A stretch of 64,000 bases of DNA from HGM12587 sp964602445 (GTDB lineage: Bacteria > Bacillota > Clostridia > Lachnospirales > Lachnospiraceae). The translations under genes were made by a program, and so were the position numbers. Positions 40,213-49,284 of the stretch are shown in pieces. The number at the start of each line of letters is the position of its first letter. The stretch's first letter is position 1. The notes under the pieces were generated by a model. It did not search any database. It worked only from the letters and a program-made list of their open reading frames with translations, and had not been told where the DNA came from. The DNA lies in the NCBI GenBank assembly GCA_964602445.1, contig CAZRQV010000001.1, positions 174,470 to 238,469 of the forward strand, written 5' to 3'.

Positions 40213-40232
40213 AAACAAAAAACAGATGCTAT
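40213..40232. repeat. 20-bp direct repeat, right copy flanking the pilus locus
   Basis: AAACAAAAAACAGATGCTAT differs at one position from 29775-29794, in the same orientation, 10.4 kb away. Confidence 0.7.
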
Positions 40233-40247
40233 TTCCCATAACATCTG
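40223..40247 (-). terminator. Terminator upstream of the pilus operon
   Basis: CAGATG (40223-40228) pairs with CATCTG (40242-40247), extended inward by further pairs. On the minus strand six Ts follow. It ends the small membrane protein gene at 40296-40565. Confidence 0.7.
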
Positions 40248-40295
40248 CTTTCATTTTCCTAAATATTTTATAATTAATGTTCCGTTGTGAACCTT

Positions 40296-40565
40296 TTATG
40301 CTTCCGTCATAGAATTTCTTAAACTGCGAATTACTGAAAGATCTAGATCTGTTGTCACCAGTTCCATCAGTTCCTTACTGCCAATCCCCTGAACCTGATA
40401 TCCTGTATAATCCAGCGACAAAAATGCAATAAACAATACTACTGCAATAAAAAATCGGAGTTTAAAAAAAATCAGACTTTGATCTTTTTCCTTTCTGCTC
40501 ACCGAATCTGTTGCAGTTCTGCGTTTTTCTCCCTGAAAATATGCCATTCGCTCTTCTGCTGTCAT
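40296..40565 (-). CDS. Hypothetical single-pass membrane protein
   Basis: The 89-aa product has a charged N terminus, one membrane helix (FFIAVVLFIAFLSLDYTGY at about residues 35-53) and a short C-terminal region LDLSVIRSLRNSMTEA. TATATTTCCTCC on the plus strand places GGAGG 7 bases before ATG 40565. It lies between recU and the pilus operon and is followed by its own terminator. No family recognised. Confidence 0.7.
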   Translation of the reverse strand: MTAEERMAYFQGEKRRTATDSVSRKEKDQSLIFFKLRFFIAVVLFIAFLSLDYTGYQVQGIGSKELMELVTTDLDLSVIRSLRNSMTEA

Positions 40566-40686
40566 ATATTTCCTCCAGCCGGTACAATTTACTATAATGT
40601 ATACAGGTTCAAAAAATTTTAGAACTCACAGAAATTTCTTATTTTTTCGAAAACATTAAAAGAATCAATCTAAAAAAAACTCGCAG

Positions 40687-41220
40687 CTACCCACGTTTTT
40701 CCAGTTCCACATTAATACCGTCCAGATATGGTACAAAAAAGCCACGTGCCGGATGCAGTATATAATCCGTATCCAGTTCCTCAAAACGAAAACTCTTTCT
40801 TCCGCCATTTTGCGCCCTGTCCCAGAATTGTTTCATTTGTCGGAAATTCAGATAATACAGCACATCACGAGCGGTATAATGAATGATTAAAAAGGAGAGT
40901 CCTTCCTGTTTTTCAAAATCTTCCATAAATTCCACCTGATGCTGGTGAATATTTGCTAACGGAAAGGTATCGGTATGACATTCCTTGGCATCAAAACATA
41001 CCGGAATCCCCTGTACCGCACCAATATAGTCTACTGTACTTTTCTGGTCAAAATAGGCCAGTGTGATATGACGATGCTCTTTATCAATCTTAATCGGAGT
41101 AATGGGCGTCGGTACTTTTTGGATCAGTGCCAGTCCCTTTTCCCGATAAGATTCGTTGGTTCGGTTGATCAGATCTTCCAGTCCGGAACCACGAAGCCCT
41201 CTGGAATTCCATGTTGCCAT
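40687..41220 (-). CDS. recU: Holliday junction resolvase RecU
   Basis: The 177-aa product cleaves four-way junctions in recombination and repair. The nuclease core is visible as STVDYIGAVQGIPVCFDAKE (about residues 60-79, with Asp, Glu and Lys of the PD-(D/E)XK site), preceded by RGLRGSGLEDLINRTNE (the N-terminal stalk region). FLIIHYTARDVLYYL is also typical. It begins 3 bases after the pseudouridine synthase gene, suggesting coupling. Confidence 0.93.
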   Translation of the reverse strand: MATWNSRGLRGSGLEDLINRTNESYREKGLALIQKVPTPITPIKIDKEHRHITLAYFDQKSTVDYIGAVQGIPVCFDAKECHTDTFPLANIHQHQVEFMEDFEKQEGLSFLIIHYTARDVLYYLNFRQMKQFWDRAQNGGRKSFRFEELDTDYILHPARGFFVPYLDGINVELEKRG

Positions 41221-41223
41221 ATC

Positions 41224-42183
41224 CTACACCCCATTCATCACTTTTTCAAAAGTTTTCGGAATCTCTGCTTCAATGTACATGCCGTTATATTTGGAAAATT
41301 CTCCGGTAAATCCTTCCAATTCCAGTCTGCATGCATGGAGCAGCTGATATTTTACATGATATTTTTCCGAAAGTTTTCGATCTCCGTATTTCGGATCTCC
41401 TAAGATCGGATGACCGATGGAGCTTAAATGAGCTCTGATCTGATGGGTTCGCCCCGTGATCAGATGAACTTCTAATAATGTCAGACCGTTTTCTGATTTC
41501 AACGGGCGGTAAGCTGTATGGATTTCCGATGCACCCTGTCGTTTTTCTTTTAAGATCTGCACTTTATTGGTCTTTTCATCTTTGAGCAGATATCCATCGA
41601 CGGTTTCTGCTTTTTTTACTTCGCCTTTTACGATGCAGCGGTAATATTTACGGATCGTACGTTTCTGCAACGCTTCCCCGAATTCCCGTGCCGCCTGATA
41701 AGTTTTGGCTGTGATCAGGATTCCGGACGTATTTCTGTCCAGACGATTGCATACCGATGGTTTAAATACTTTCAATGATTCCTCTGTGATCACACCGGTT
41801 TCCTGCAGATAGCCCAGTGCATATTCATTCATGGAAAGATCGCTTGCCTCTGCTTTCTGGGATAACTCTCCTGCCGGCTTATTTAAGACCAGAAGATCTT
41901 CATCTTCGTATAAAATATCCAGTTTTTTCCTTGGAAATGTAACTGCAGAACTTCCTGCCGCTTCTCCGGTAAACTTTTCTAAAGTTTCTTCTGCAAAAAA
42001 AAGTTTGATTTCATCTCCGGCATTCAGTTTTTCCGTTCCATCTGCTTTTTTTCCGTTTAAGACGATATTTTTCTTTCGAAGCATTTTATAAATAAAGCTT
42101 CCCGGTGCCTCTTTCAGATATTTTTTTAAATATTTATCCAGACGCTGGTTTTCGTCATTTTTATGAACTGTTAATTGTCTCAT
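41224..42183 (-). CDS. RluA/RluD-family 23S rRNA pseudouridine synthase
   Basis: The 319-aa product has an N-terminal S4 domain (NQRLDKYLKKYLKEAP) and a catalytic domain with the nucleophilic Asp in CNRLDRNTSGILI (about residue 147). ITGRTHQIRAHLSSIGHPILGDPKYGD (quoted here as RTHQIRAHLSSIGHP) is the second signature. The target uridines cannot be predicted. AGAGGGAA precedes ATG 42183. Confidence 0.92.
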   Translation of the reverse strand: MRQLTVHKNDENQRLDKYLKKYLKEAPGSFIYKMLRKKNIVLNGKKADGTEKLNAGDEIKLFFAEETLEKFTGEAAGSSAVTFPRKKLDILYEDEDLLVLNKPAGELSQKAEASDLSMNEYALGYLQETGVITEESLKVFKPSVCNRLDRNTSGILITAKTYQAAREFGEALQKRTIRKYYRCIVKGEVKKAETVDGYLLKDEKTNKVQILKEKRQGASEIHTAYRPLKSENGLTLLEVHLITGRTHQIRAHLSSIGHPILGDPKYGDRKLSEKYHVKYQLLHACRLELEGFTGEFSKYNGMYIEAEIPKTFEKVMNGV

Positions 42184-42190
42184 ATTCCCT

Positions 42191-42796
42191 CTAAACAGAC
42201 AGTGCTAAAAGAAGATGTTTGATCAGCTGATCCCGGTTCAGATCCGGATAAATCGTATTTTTCGTATAAGGAATCTCTTCTTTTTCTCTTCTTCTCAGAT
42301 CTCCGATCCTGTCTGTAAATTTCTTTAAATCTGTATATATTTTCACATTTTCTTTATAATCATTGGCATTCAGCATTTTTACCAGATGCTTCTGCAGCTC
42401 TCTGACTTCGCATTTGCTGTCTGACGTATAGCAGATTACATCTCTTCCTTCGATCACTGCAGCATCTACTGCATAAGACTTTTCGGAAGTTGTAAATAAA
42501 AGCTCATAAATCTGCTCCAGATCCCCTGCTTTTTCAGAAATCTGATTATACACTCCCTGCTCCATCGGCTTTCTCTTAAAACTCATGACCACACCTACCA
42601 GTTCTTTGGAAACCGGAAGTGCTCCTACCACTGCTACAATGGTCAGAACATTTTGTGTGCTTTTGGTCGCAAAAAATCCAAGCAGAAATACTGCCAGTGC
42701 CAATGCCGCATACAGCGACGTTTTGCAGATCTGCCATTTTCGATGGGATACGGTATAACCGTAAGTTCCTTTACTGATTTTTTTCATTTGTTTCAC
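42191..42796 (-). CDS. Hypothetical two-helix membrane protein
   Basis: The 201-aa product has two hydrophobic segments (about residues 27-45 and 48-66) near the N terminus. A cytosolic C-terminal domain follows with ITYTSDSK-like and LQKHLVKMLNANDYKENVKIYTDL stretches (quoted here as LQKHLVKMLNANDY). It lies 7 bases before the pseudouridine synthase gene and 20 bases after the YgiQ gene. No function is assigned. Confidence 0.75.
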   Translation of the reverse strand: MKQMKKISKGTYGYTVSHRKWQICKTSLYAALALAVFLLGFFATKSTQNVLTIVAVVGALPVSKELVGVVMSFKRKPMEQGVYNQISEKAGDLEQIYELLFTTSEKSYAVDAAVIEGRDVICYTSDSKCEVRELQKHLVKMLNANDYKENVKIYTDLKKFTDRIGDLRRREKEEIPYTKNTIYPDLNRDQLIKHLLLALSV

Positions 42797-42816
42797 TCCT
42801 CATAAGATCAGAATTT

Positions 42817-44769
42817 TTAATGCTTTTTCTGATGCACATTTCGTATGGATTTTCCTTTGCCAGCCGTCTTTTTCTTCGCCTGCGGACTGCCGGATGCCGT
42901 CTTTTTCATAGAATGATTTCTTTCAGAATAATTTTTTCCGGATTTCGTTTTTTCTGTACGTTTTTCGGAAAGTTTCTTTTCCTGACTTAACTTTCTCGGA
43001 CGGATCAGACATTTTGGCTCAAATCCGATGAGATCGGTCCTTCCTGCCAGTTCCAGTGCTTCTTTGATCAGGTCATAATTTTTCGGATCACGAAACTGAA
43101 TCAATGCCCTCTGCATTTCTTTTTCGTGAGGATTTTTCGGAACATAAACCGACTCTCCTGTTCGTGGATCGATGCCTGTATAATACATACAGGTAGAAAT
43201 CGTAGATGGTGTCGGATAAAAATCCTGTACCTGTTCCGGCATATATCCAAGATCACGCACAAATTCTGCCAGTTTTACCGCTTCTTTCATATCACAGCCC
43301 GGATGACTGGACATCAGATATGGTACCAGATATTGTTTCAGACCGAGTTTTTCGTTCATCCGTTTATATTCTGCGGAAAACTTCTGGTAAACATCATTGG
43401 ACGGTTTTCCCATTTTTTTCAAAACCCGATCCGATACATGTTCCGGTGCTACTTTTAGCTGACCGCTGACATGATACTGGCAAAGCTCTTTTAAGAAATC
43501 TCTGGACGGATCTGCCAGCAGATAATCAAAACGGATTCCCGAACGCACAAATACTTTCTTGACTTTGGGAAGGCTTCTCAACTTACGCAGCAAACGAATG
43601 TAATCTTTATGATCTGCTTTCAGATTTTTGCAAGGAGTTGGGAAAAGACACTGCTTTTTCGGACAGACCCCTTTTTCTAACTGTTTCCCACAGGCCGGTG
43701 CACGGAAATTAGCAGTCGGACCGCCTACATCGTGGATATAGCCTTTAAAATCCTTTTCCTGTGTCATAAGTTCTGCTTCTTCTAAGATAGATTCATGACT
43801 TCTCGTCTGCACGATCCTTCCCTGATGAAAAGTCAGTGCACAGAAAGAACACCCTCCAAAGCAGCCTCTGTTGCTGACCAGCGAATATTTCACTTCTGAA
43901 AATGCCGGAATCCCTCCTTGGGAATCATACATCGGATGCCATGTTCTCATATAAGGCAGTCCGTAAATTCCGTCCATTTCACTCTGGGTTAATGGTTTCG
44001 AGGCAGGATTCTGTACAACATAACAGTGCGTTCCATAAGGCTCTACCAGTCGTTTTCCTACAAACGGGTCAGTATTTTCGTATTGGATCAGAAAGCTTTT
44101 GGCATAATTTTTCTTATCTGCCAAAAGAGCATCATACTCCGGTAAAAGCTCATAATCGTAGACCGATTCCAGCGATTTCGTCTTGTAAACGGTTCCGTCG
44201 ATAAATGTAATGTCATCGATGGCGATTCCGGCATTCAGTGCATCTGCGATCTCAACGATGGAACGCTCACCCATTCCGTAAGAGATCAGATTGGCACCGG
44301 AATCCAGTAAAATCGACCGTTTCATCTTATCTGCCCAATAATCATAATGTGCCAGTCGGCGAAGGGATGCTTCAATGCCCCCAATGATGATCGGTGTCTT
44401 TTTATACTGCTGACGAATCAAATTGCCATATACGATCACTGCACGATCCGGGCGCTTTCCCATTTCTCCTCCCGGTGTATAGGCATCGGTCTTTCGATGC
44501 TTCTTGGATACGGAATAATGATTTACCATGGAATCCATATTTCCGCCGGAGATTAAAAAACCAAGCCGTGGTTCTCCAAACTCTGTAATGCTTTCACTGT
44601 TTCTAAAATCCGGCTGGGCAATGATCCCTACCGAATATCCGTGACTTTCCAGCACACGGCTGATGATGGCATGTCCAAAGGAAGGATGGTCTACGTACGC
44701 ATCTCCGATTACATATACAAAATCCAGTTGTCCTTTTACTTCTTTTTTACTTACCGGCAGAAAGCTCAT
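42817..44769 (-). CDS. YgiQ family radical SAM protein
   Basis: The 650-aa product has the N-terminal UPF0313 domain (AYVDHPSFGHAIISRVLESHG, quoted here as VDHPSFGHAIISRVLE). The radical SAM motif is in NRGCFGGCSFC (about residue 308), and a basic disordered tail (KKTASGSPQAKKKTAGKGK) ends the protein. Function is unknown in general. ATG 44769 is chosen because GAGG lies 7 bases upstream; the frame is also open to a TTG four codons earlier. It overlaps the HAD gene by 23 bases. Confidence 0.93.
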   Translation of the reverse strand: MSFLPVSKKEVKGQLDFVYVIGDAYVDHPSFGHAIISRVLESHGYSVGIIAQPDFRNSESITEFGEPRLGFLISGGNMDSMVNHYSVSKKHRKTDAYTPGGEMGKRPDRAVIVYGNLIRQQYKKTPIIIGGIEASLRRLAHYDYWADKMKRSILLDSGANLISYGMGERSIVEIADALNAGIAIDDITFIDGTVYKTKSLESVYDYELLPEYDALLADKKNYAKSFLIQYENTDPFVGKRLVEPYGTHCYVVQNPASKPLTQSEMDGIYGLPYMRTWHPMYDSQGGIPAFSEVKYSLVSNRGCFGGCSFCALTFHQGRIVQTRSHESILEEAELMTQEKDFKGYIHDVGGPTANFRAPACGKQLEKGVCPKKQCLFPTPCKNLKADHKDYIRLLRKLRSLPKVKKVFVRSGIRFDYLLADPSRDFLKELCQYHVSGQLKVAPEHVSDRVLKKMGKPSNDVYQKFSAEYKRMNEKLGLKQYLVPYLMSSHPGCDMKEAVKLAEFVRDLGYMPEQVQDFYPTPSTISTCMYYTGIDPRTGESVYVPKNPHEKEMQRALIQFRDPKNYDLIKEALELAGRTDLIGFEPKCLIRPRKLSQEKKLSEKRTEKTKSGKNYSERNHSMKKTASGSPQAKKKTAGKGKSIRNVHQKKH

Positions 44770-45436
44770 AATCGACCTCAATCTTCCCTTCTAACATCTC
44801 ATAGTAATCTTTGATGAAATAATCACAGATTCCATCGATTTCTTCTTTATCATCTTCCGAATGTTTGTCCGCTACACCGATCACCGTCATTCCCGCTGCT
44901 TTTCCGGCGCGCATTCCATTCGGGATATCTTCAAACACCAGACAATTTTCCGGTGCAGTTCCTAAATCTTCTGCAACCTTCAGATATATATCCGGTGCAG
45001 GTTTTCCTTTCGACACTTCACATGCAGTACGCAGGGAATCGACACATTCTAAAATTCCGTGTGGCTGCAGTGCAGCTCTTGCCAGACTTTTTTCATTGCT
45101 GGTGGCACATCCGATCTTCACACCTTTTTCTTTCAGGAACTTTACAAATTCCTTTGCTCCCGGTTTTGCTTTAACTTCATACAAATATTTCTCATGAGCC
45201 ATGCGGATCCAGTCCAGCTTAATGTCATCAATCGTTTTTTCTGTTAATTCAAAGGTTTCTTTAAAATAAACGGCTGTTTCCGTAAAACTCATACCGGCAA
45301 TATCCTTCTGGATCGTTGGCGGCATAGGAAGCTCCAACAGTTTAAAGTATTCGATATCAATGTCATGCCAAAGACCTAAGGAATCTACCAAAGTCCCGTC
45401 AATATCAAAGATCACTGCCTGAATATGTTCGATCAT
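44747..45436 (-). CDS. HAD family phosphatase, beta-phosphoglucomutase-like
   Basis: The 229-aa product has the HAD nucleophile motif FDIDGTLVDS (residues 10-19). A cap domain follows with MSFTETAVYFKETFEL. Motif II is in GCATSNEKS, and motifs III/IV lie in KGKPAPDIYLKVAEDLG and VFEDIPNGMRAGKAAGM. It could be a phosphosugar phosphatase or a mutase; the substrate is not predictable. GGAG precedes ATG 45436. Confidence 0.88.
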   Translation of the reverse strand: MIEHIQAVIFDIDGTLVDSLGLWHDIDIEYFKLLELPMPPTIQKDIAGMSFTETAVYFKETFELTEKTIDDIKLDWIRMAHEKYLYEVKAKPGAKEFVKFLKEKGVKIGCATSNEKSLARAALQPHGILECVDSLRTACEVSKGKPAPDIYLKVAEDLGTAPENCLVFEDIPNGMRAGKAAGMTVIGVADKHSEDDKEEIDGICDYFIKDYYEMLEGKIEVDYELSAGK

Positions 45437-45486
45437 CTGTATTCTCCATTCTTTTCTTTTTGTATCAATCTTTTTAACAGCGGCTG

Positions 45487-46191
45487 TTACCCACGGATCC
45501 GTTGGATTTCTGCTGTGTCTAGTGTTCTGACTTCTCCTGGCTGTAATTCTCCCAGTGTCAATGTTCCCATGGAAATCCGTTTCAAATAAGTCACTTTCGT
45601 ACCAATGGCTTCAAACATACGCTTTACCTGATGAAATCTGCCTTCCTGAATGGTCAGTTCTATTTCTGAAACTTCTCCTGATTTCAGGATCCGCAGTTTT
45701 GCAGGCATCGTCAACGTTTCATCACCGATGTCGACACCTTCTGCAAACAGCTTCTGATGCTCTTCTGTAACTTCTCCGTCGATCATTGCAAAATAAGTCT
45801 TATCTACGTGCTTTTTCGGAGAAAGCAAATCGTGAGCCAGCTGTCCGTCATTGGTGATCAGCAAAAGACCTTCAGTATCTTTATCCAGTCTTCCCACCGG
45901 AAACAGGTCATTTCTGCAATTTTCCGGAAGAAAACTCATTACCGTATCAGAAAGGTGGTCTCTGGTAGCGGTTACACAGCCGGCCGGTTTGTTGAGCAGA
46001 AAGTACTGCACTGCTTCATAATTCAAGACTTTTCCATTAAAACAGATCTGATCCTCTGCTTCCTGCACCTTAGTTTCCGGCTTTTTTACAATCTGATCAT
46101 TGACCGTTACCAGCCCTTTTTTTAAATATGTCTTTACTTCACTTCGGGTTCCGATCCCCATTTCGCATAAAAATTTGTCTAATCGCATCAT
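45487..46191 (-). CDS. rsuA: 16S rRNA pseudouridine(516) synthase-like, RsuA family
   Basis: The 234-aa product has an S4 domain at residues 1-60 (MMRLDKFLCEMGIGTRSEVK) and the catalytic Asp in VGRLDKDTEGLLLI (about residue 97). EGRFHQVKRMFEAIG is the RsuA/RluB signature. GGAG lies 9 bases before ATG 46191; an upstream in-frame ATG at 46200 sits directly on that site. It overlaps the end of the RsmF-type gene by 4 bases. Confidence 0.9.
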   Translation of the reverse strand: MMRLDKFLCEMGIGTRSEVKTYLKKGLVTVNDQIVKKPETKVQEAEDQICFNGKVLNYEAVQYFLLNKPAGCVTATRDHLSDTVMSFLPENCRNDLFPVGRLDKDTEGLLLITNDGQLAHDLLSPKKHVDKTYFAMIDGEVTEEHQKLFAEGVDIGDETLTMPAKLRILKSGEVSEIELTIQEGRFHQVKRMFEAIGTKVTYLKRISMGTLTLGELQPGEVRTLDTAEIQRIRG

Positions 46192-47570
46192 GACTGCCAT
46201 CTCCAGCCCGGAAGATATTTATTACGGAGACTTCCGTTGACTAATTTTCCCCAACCCAGCGGATATCCGTCTACGCAGAGAAGCTGCCAGCCTTTTTTAC
46301 GTGCCAGCGGCAGATCATCTACATCAATAGTTTCTCCTTTCAGATAACGAATCACTCGATGATCGTCATGTGGCAGATCAATGACTGCCTGATACTGTTC
46401 TTTTTTCAGAACCATGGCAAATGCCTGACTTGGCTCGAAACGGTCTTTGGTCAGTGTTCCCAAAAGAAGTCCGCTGCGCAGGAAACGAAGTCCTTTCATT
46501 CCCTTAATGCCTTCCGGCATCAGATAAACACGGTCTTCCTGCAGTTCGATATCATTTCCATTGACCGGATAAGTACAGTCTTTCATAAATTCTTCCAAAA
46601 GTGCCGGCAATGGTTTCTCTTTTTTCGGTTTTACTTTCTTTTCCACAGGTGCTTCCTGTGCTTTTTTGTGAAGGAGTGCGATAAAATGTCCTTCTCCGTT
46701 CATCTTATGCGGCCAGATTCGAACACAGTGTTTCAAACTTTCAGAACCGTTTTCAATCAGTTCCGGTCTGCCCGGTGCAAATCCTTCATAACGGTTCGGA
46801 AGTTCTACCACTTCCAGATTCGGATCCAGATCCAGCATAAACTGTACCGAACCCTCATTTTCTTCCGGTGAAAATGTACAGGTAGAATACAGAAGCATTC
46901 CGCCCGGTTTTAACATTCGGATGGCATGAGGAACGATGGAACGCTGCAGCTCACTGTAATGTTTCGGACCATAAGTTTCCCAGTCCTTCATCATTCCCGG
47001 ATTTTTACGGAACATTCCTTCTCCGGAACACGGTGCATCGATCAGGATCTTATCAAAAAATCCCGGAAATTTTTCTGCCAGTTTATCAGACGGTTCGCTG
47101 GTCACCAAAACATTTGGGATTCCAAACAGCTCAATGTTTTTCAGCAGAGCTTTGGCTCTGGAATTACTGATGTCATTGGCAACCAGAAGACCGGTATGAT
47201 TTAATTTTGCACCCAGCTCCGTTGCTTTTCCCCCCGGTGCTGCACAAAGGTCAAGCACTTTGTCTCCCGGTTCTATCGGAAGCAGATTGGCCGGTGTCAT
47301 GGCACTTGGCTCCTGCAGATAATATAATCCTGCAAAATAATACGGATGCTTTGCCGGAGAGATCTGATCTTCGTATTCAAATGCATTGTCAATCCATGGA
47401 ACAGGCTCCAGATCATAATCACACATTGTTTGAAACTGTTCTGCAGTCAGTTTGGTTCTGTTGACACGAAGACCGTAATGCCTTGTTCTATCATAGCCTT
47501 TCAGAAAGTCTTCATATTCTTCCTGAAGGATTGCTTTCATTTTTTCTGTAAATGTAATGGGAAATTCCAT
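46188..47570 (-). CDS. RsmF-type rRNA cytosine-C5 methyltransferase
   Basis: The 460-aa product is a NOL1/NOP2/Sun-family methyltransferase. The SAM-binding motif is LDLCAAPGGKATELG (about residue 107), the cysteines are in DAPCSGEGMF and YSTCTFSPEENE, and a C-terminal RsmF-type/PUA-like region contains KGWQLLCVDGYPLGWGK. It should methylate a cytosine in 16S rRNA. GAGG lies 6 bases before ATG 47570. Confidence 0.92.
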   Translation of the reverse strand: MEFPITFTEKMKAILQEEYEDFLKGYDRTRHYGLRVNRTKLTAEQFQTMCDYDLEPVPWIDNAFEYEDQISPAKHPYYFAGLYYLQEPSAMTPANLLPIEPGDKVLDLCAAPGGKATELGAKLNHTGLLVANDISNSRAKALLKNIELFGIPNVLVTSEPSDKLAEKFPGFFDKILIDAPCSGEGMFRKNPGMMKDWETYGPKHYSELQRSIVPHAIRMLKPGGMLLYSTCTFSPEENEGSVQFMLDLDPNLEVVELPNRYEGFAPGRPELIENGSESLKHCVRIWPHKMNGEGHFIALLHKKAQEAPVEKKVKPKKEKPLPALLEEFMKDCTYPVNGNDIELQEDRVYLMPEGIKGMKGLRFLRSGLLLGTLTKDRFEPSQAFAMVLKKEQYQAVIDLPHDDHRVIRYLKGETIDVDDLPLARKKGWQLLCVDGYPLGWGKLVNGSLRNKYLPGWRWQS

Positions 47571-47578
47571 AAGTCACC

Positions 47579-48385
47579 TCATTCGTCGATTGTTTGGGTA
47601 TGATACCCTTCTGCAATGTGATCCAGCTGTCTGCGGAATCGATCCAGCTGTTCTAAATTATTCATGGAATAGATTTGATAAAAATCTTTTTGAATCTGTT
47701 CCATTTGTTCCGCATCTGCCACCCGGTACAGACTTTGAATCGTATTTAAAATACTTGCTACTACTTTCGCCTGATGCTGAAAAGCATTTTGCGTATCCAT
47801 GATTTCCAGCCGTACCTGACTCATCTCCTTATCCAGAAGTACCGTTGCATCGGATACCTGCAGAAGACGATCCTGAATTTCTTCCGGCATATGTAACTTA
47901 TATTTATACTGCAAAGAATGTTCGATGGTCGCCCAATAGTCCATGGCCATCGTGCGGATCTGTATTTCCACCATGATCTTTTTCGGACCGTCCATCAGCT
48001 CTACCTGATACCATGCGATCATATGATAGCTTCGGTAACCGCTGTCTTTCGGACGGCTGACGTAATCTTTTTCCTGTTTGATCGTCAGGTCACTGCGCTG
48101 CCGCAGCAGTTCTGCAACCCGCTCAATATCTTCCACAAACTGACAGATGATACGTACACCTGCGATATCTTCGACCTTTTCTGTTACATCATCAATGGAA
48201 ATGCCTTTCTTCTGACATTTTTCTAATATACTGACAATGCTTTTTACACGGCCTTCTACCCGTTCGATGGAAGAATAATATCCTTTATCATGATGCTCTT
48301 TGATCAAATATTCAAATTTTGTTGTAAGCTCCTTGACCGCCAGTTCATAAGGGGTCAGGATTTCTCTCCACATCTGTAGTTCCAT
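47579..48385 (-). CDS. Small alarmone synthetase, YjbM/RelQ-like
   Basis: The 268-aa product has the (p)ppGpp synthetase core: EDIAGVRIICQFVEDI, SRPKDSGYRSYHMIAW and EIQIRTMAMDYWATIEH. It lacks a hydrolase domain. A longer C-terminal helical extension (about residues 185-268, AFQHQAKVVASILNT) distinguishes it from the paralogue at 17238. ATG 48385 has AAGGA upstream. It ends 8 bases before the RsmF-type gene, so it may be co-transcribed. Confidence 0.9.
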   Translation of the reverse strand: MELQMWREILTPYELAVKELTTKFEYLIKEHHDKGYYSSIERVEGRVKSIVSILEKCQKKGISIDDVTEKVEDIAGVRIICQFVEDIERVAELLRQRSDLTIKQEKDYVSRPKDSGYRSYHMIAWYQVELMDGPKKIMVEIQIRTMAMDYWATIEHSLQYKYKLHMPEEIQDRLLQVSDATVLLDKEMSQVRLEIMDTQNAFQHQAKVVASILNTIQSLYRVADAEQMEQIQKDFYQIYSMNNLEQLDRFRRQLDHIAEGYHTQTIDE

Positions 48386-48491
48386 TTTATGGAATCCTTC
48401 CTTTCCATGTAATATCCTGTTTATTGAAACGGAGAGAATGTTACTGTTCCATACATTGTAACAAACTATTGTCAAAAATCATAGAAATATT

Positions 48492-49124
48492 TTAAATTTC
48501 CAGATGTTTTAAATACCAGTAAGGATTCACTGCTCTTTCGTTCCCTGAAAAATCCTTCATGTAAATCCCTACGTGCAGATGTACATCAAAGTTTCCTTTC
48601 GTTCCCGGTTCTTTTCCATAACCGGAATCTCCCATTCGTCCAAGGATCTGTCCTGCCATGACTCTTTCTCCTTTTTCAAATGCTTTTTCATAGGAATCCA
48701 AATGTGCATAATAGTAATAAATACCGGAATCAGAACGAATTCCGATTCGCCAGCCACCCATTTCCAGCCAGCCGATATTTTCCACCACACCATCTGTCAT
48801 ACTGCATACCTGATAGCGTCCCCGTTCGTTAATGACTGCCATCAGATCACAGCCCTCATGCTGCCTTTTTCCGCCGTAACTGCGTTCCCTGCCCCAGCTG
48901 TTCTCATAAGAAACGGGATAGATTCCATCCGCTTCTTCTTTCATGACCGGAAAACATTGCAGATCTTTCAAAACCAGATCCACCTGTTCCATATACACGG
49001 TAAAAGAATCCGCTGATTTTGTTTCAGAAGTCTTTATTCCTGTCAAATACCACAGTTCCAGACAGATTACCAGAAGCAAACACAGAAAGAAAAAAAGGAA
49101 TCGCAGCTGAGATTGTTTTTTCAT
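48492..49124 (-). CDS. M23 family metallopeptidase, membrane anchored
   Basis: The 210-aa product has an N-terminal signal anchor (FLFFFLCLLLVICLELWYL) and an extracytoplasmic LytM-type peptidase domain. Zinc ligands are in HEGCDLMA (H-x3-D, about residue 91) and DVHLHVGIY (H-x-H, about 187). The active-site region fits a peptidoglycan hydrolase or a SpoIIQ-like partner; which one cannot be told. GGAG precedes ATG 49124. Confidence 0.87.
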   Translation of the reverse strand: MKKQSQLRFLFFFLCLLLVICLELWYLTGIKTSETKSADSFTVYMEQVDLVLKDLQCFPVMKEEADGIYPVSYENSWGRERSYGGKRQHEGCDLMAVINERGRYQVCSMTDGVVENIGWLEMGGWRIGIRSDSGIYYYYAHLDSYEKAFEKGERVMAGQILGRMGDSGYGKEPGTKGNFDVHLHVGIYMKDFSGNERAVNPYWYLKHLEI

Positions 49125-49284
49125 GACATACTCTCCGTTCGTACAATCCTTTTATTTATATGCACGTTTTGAACTTTTTAGAACGGTTACCATCCATTTT
49201 TTCATTTTTCTGTATTTTACAGAAAATCTGATACTAGTTTTTACCCCAAATGCATAGTTTTAAAAAAAGAACTCAGGTGATATT

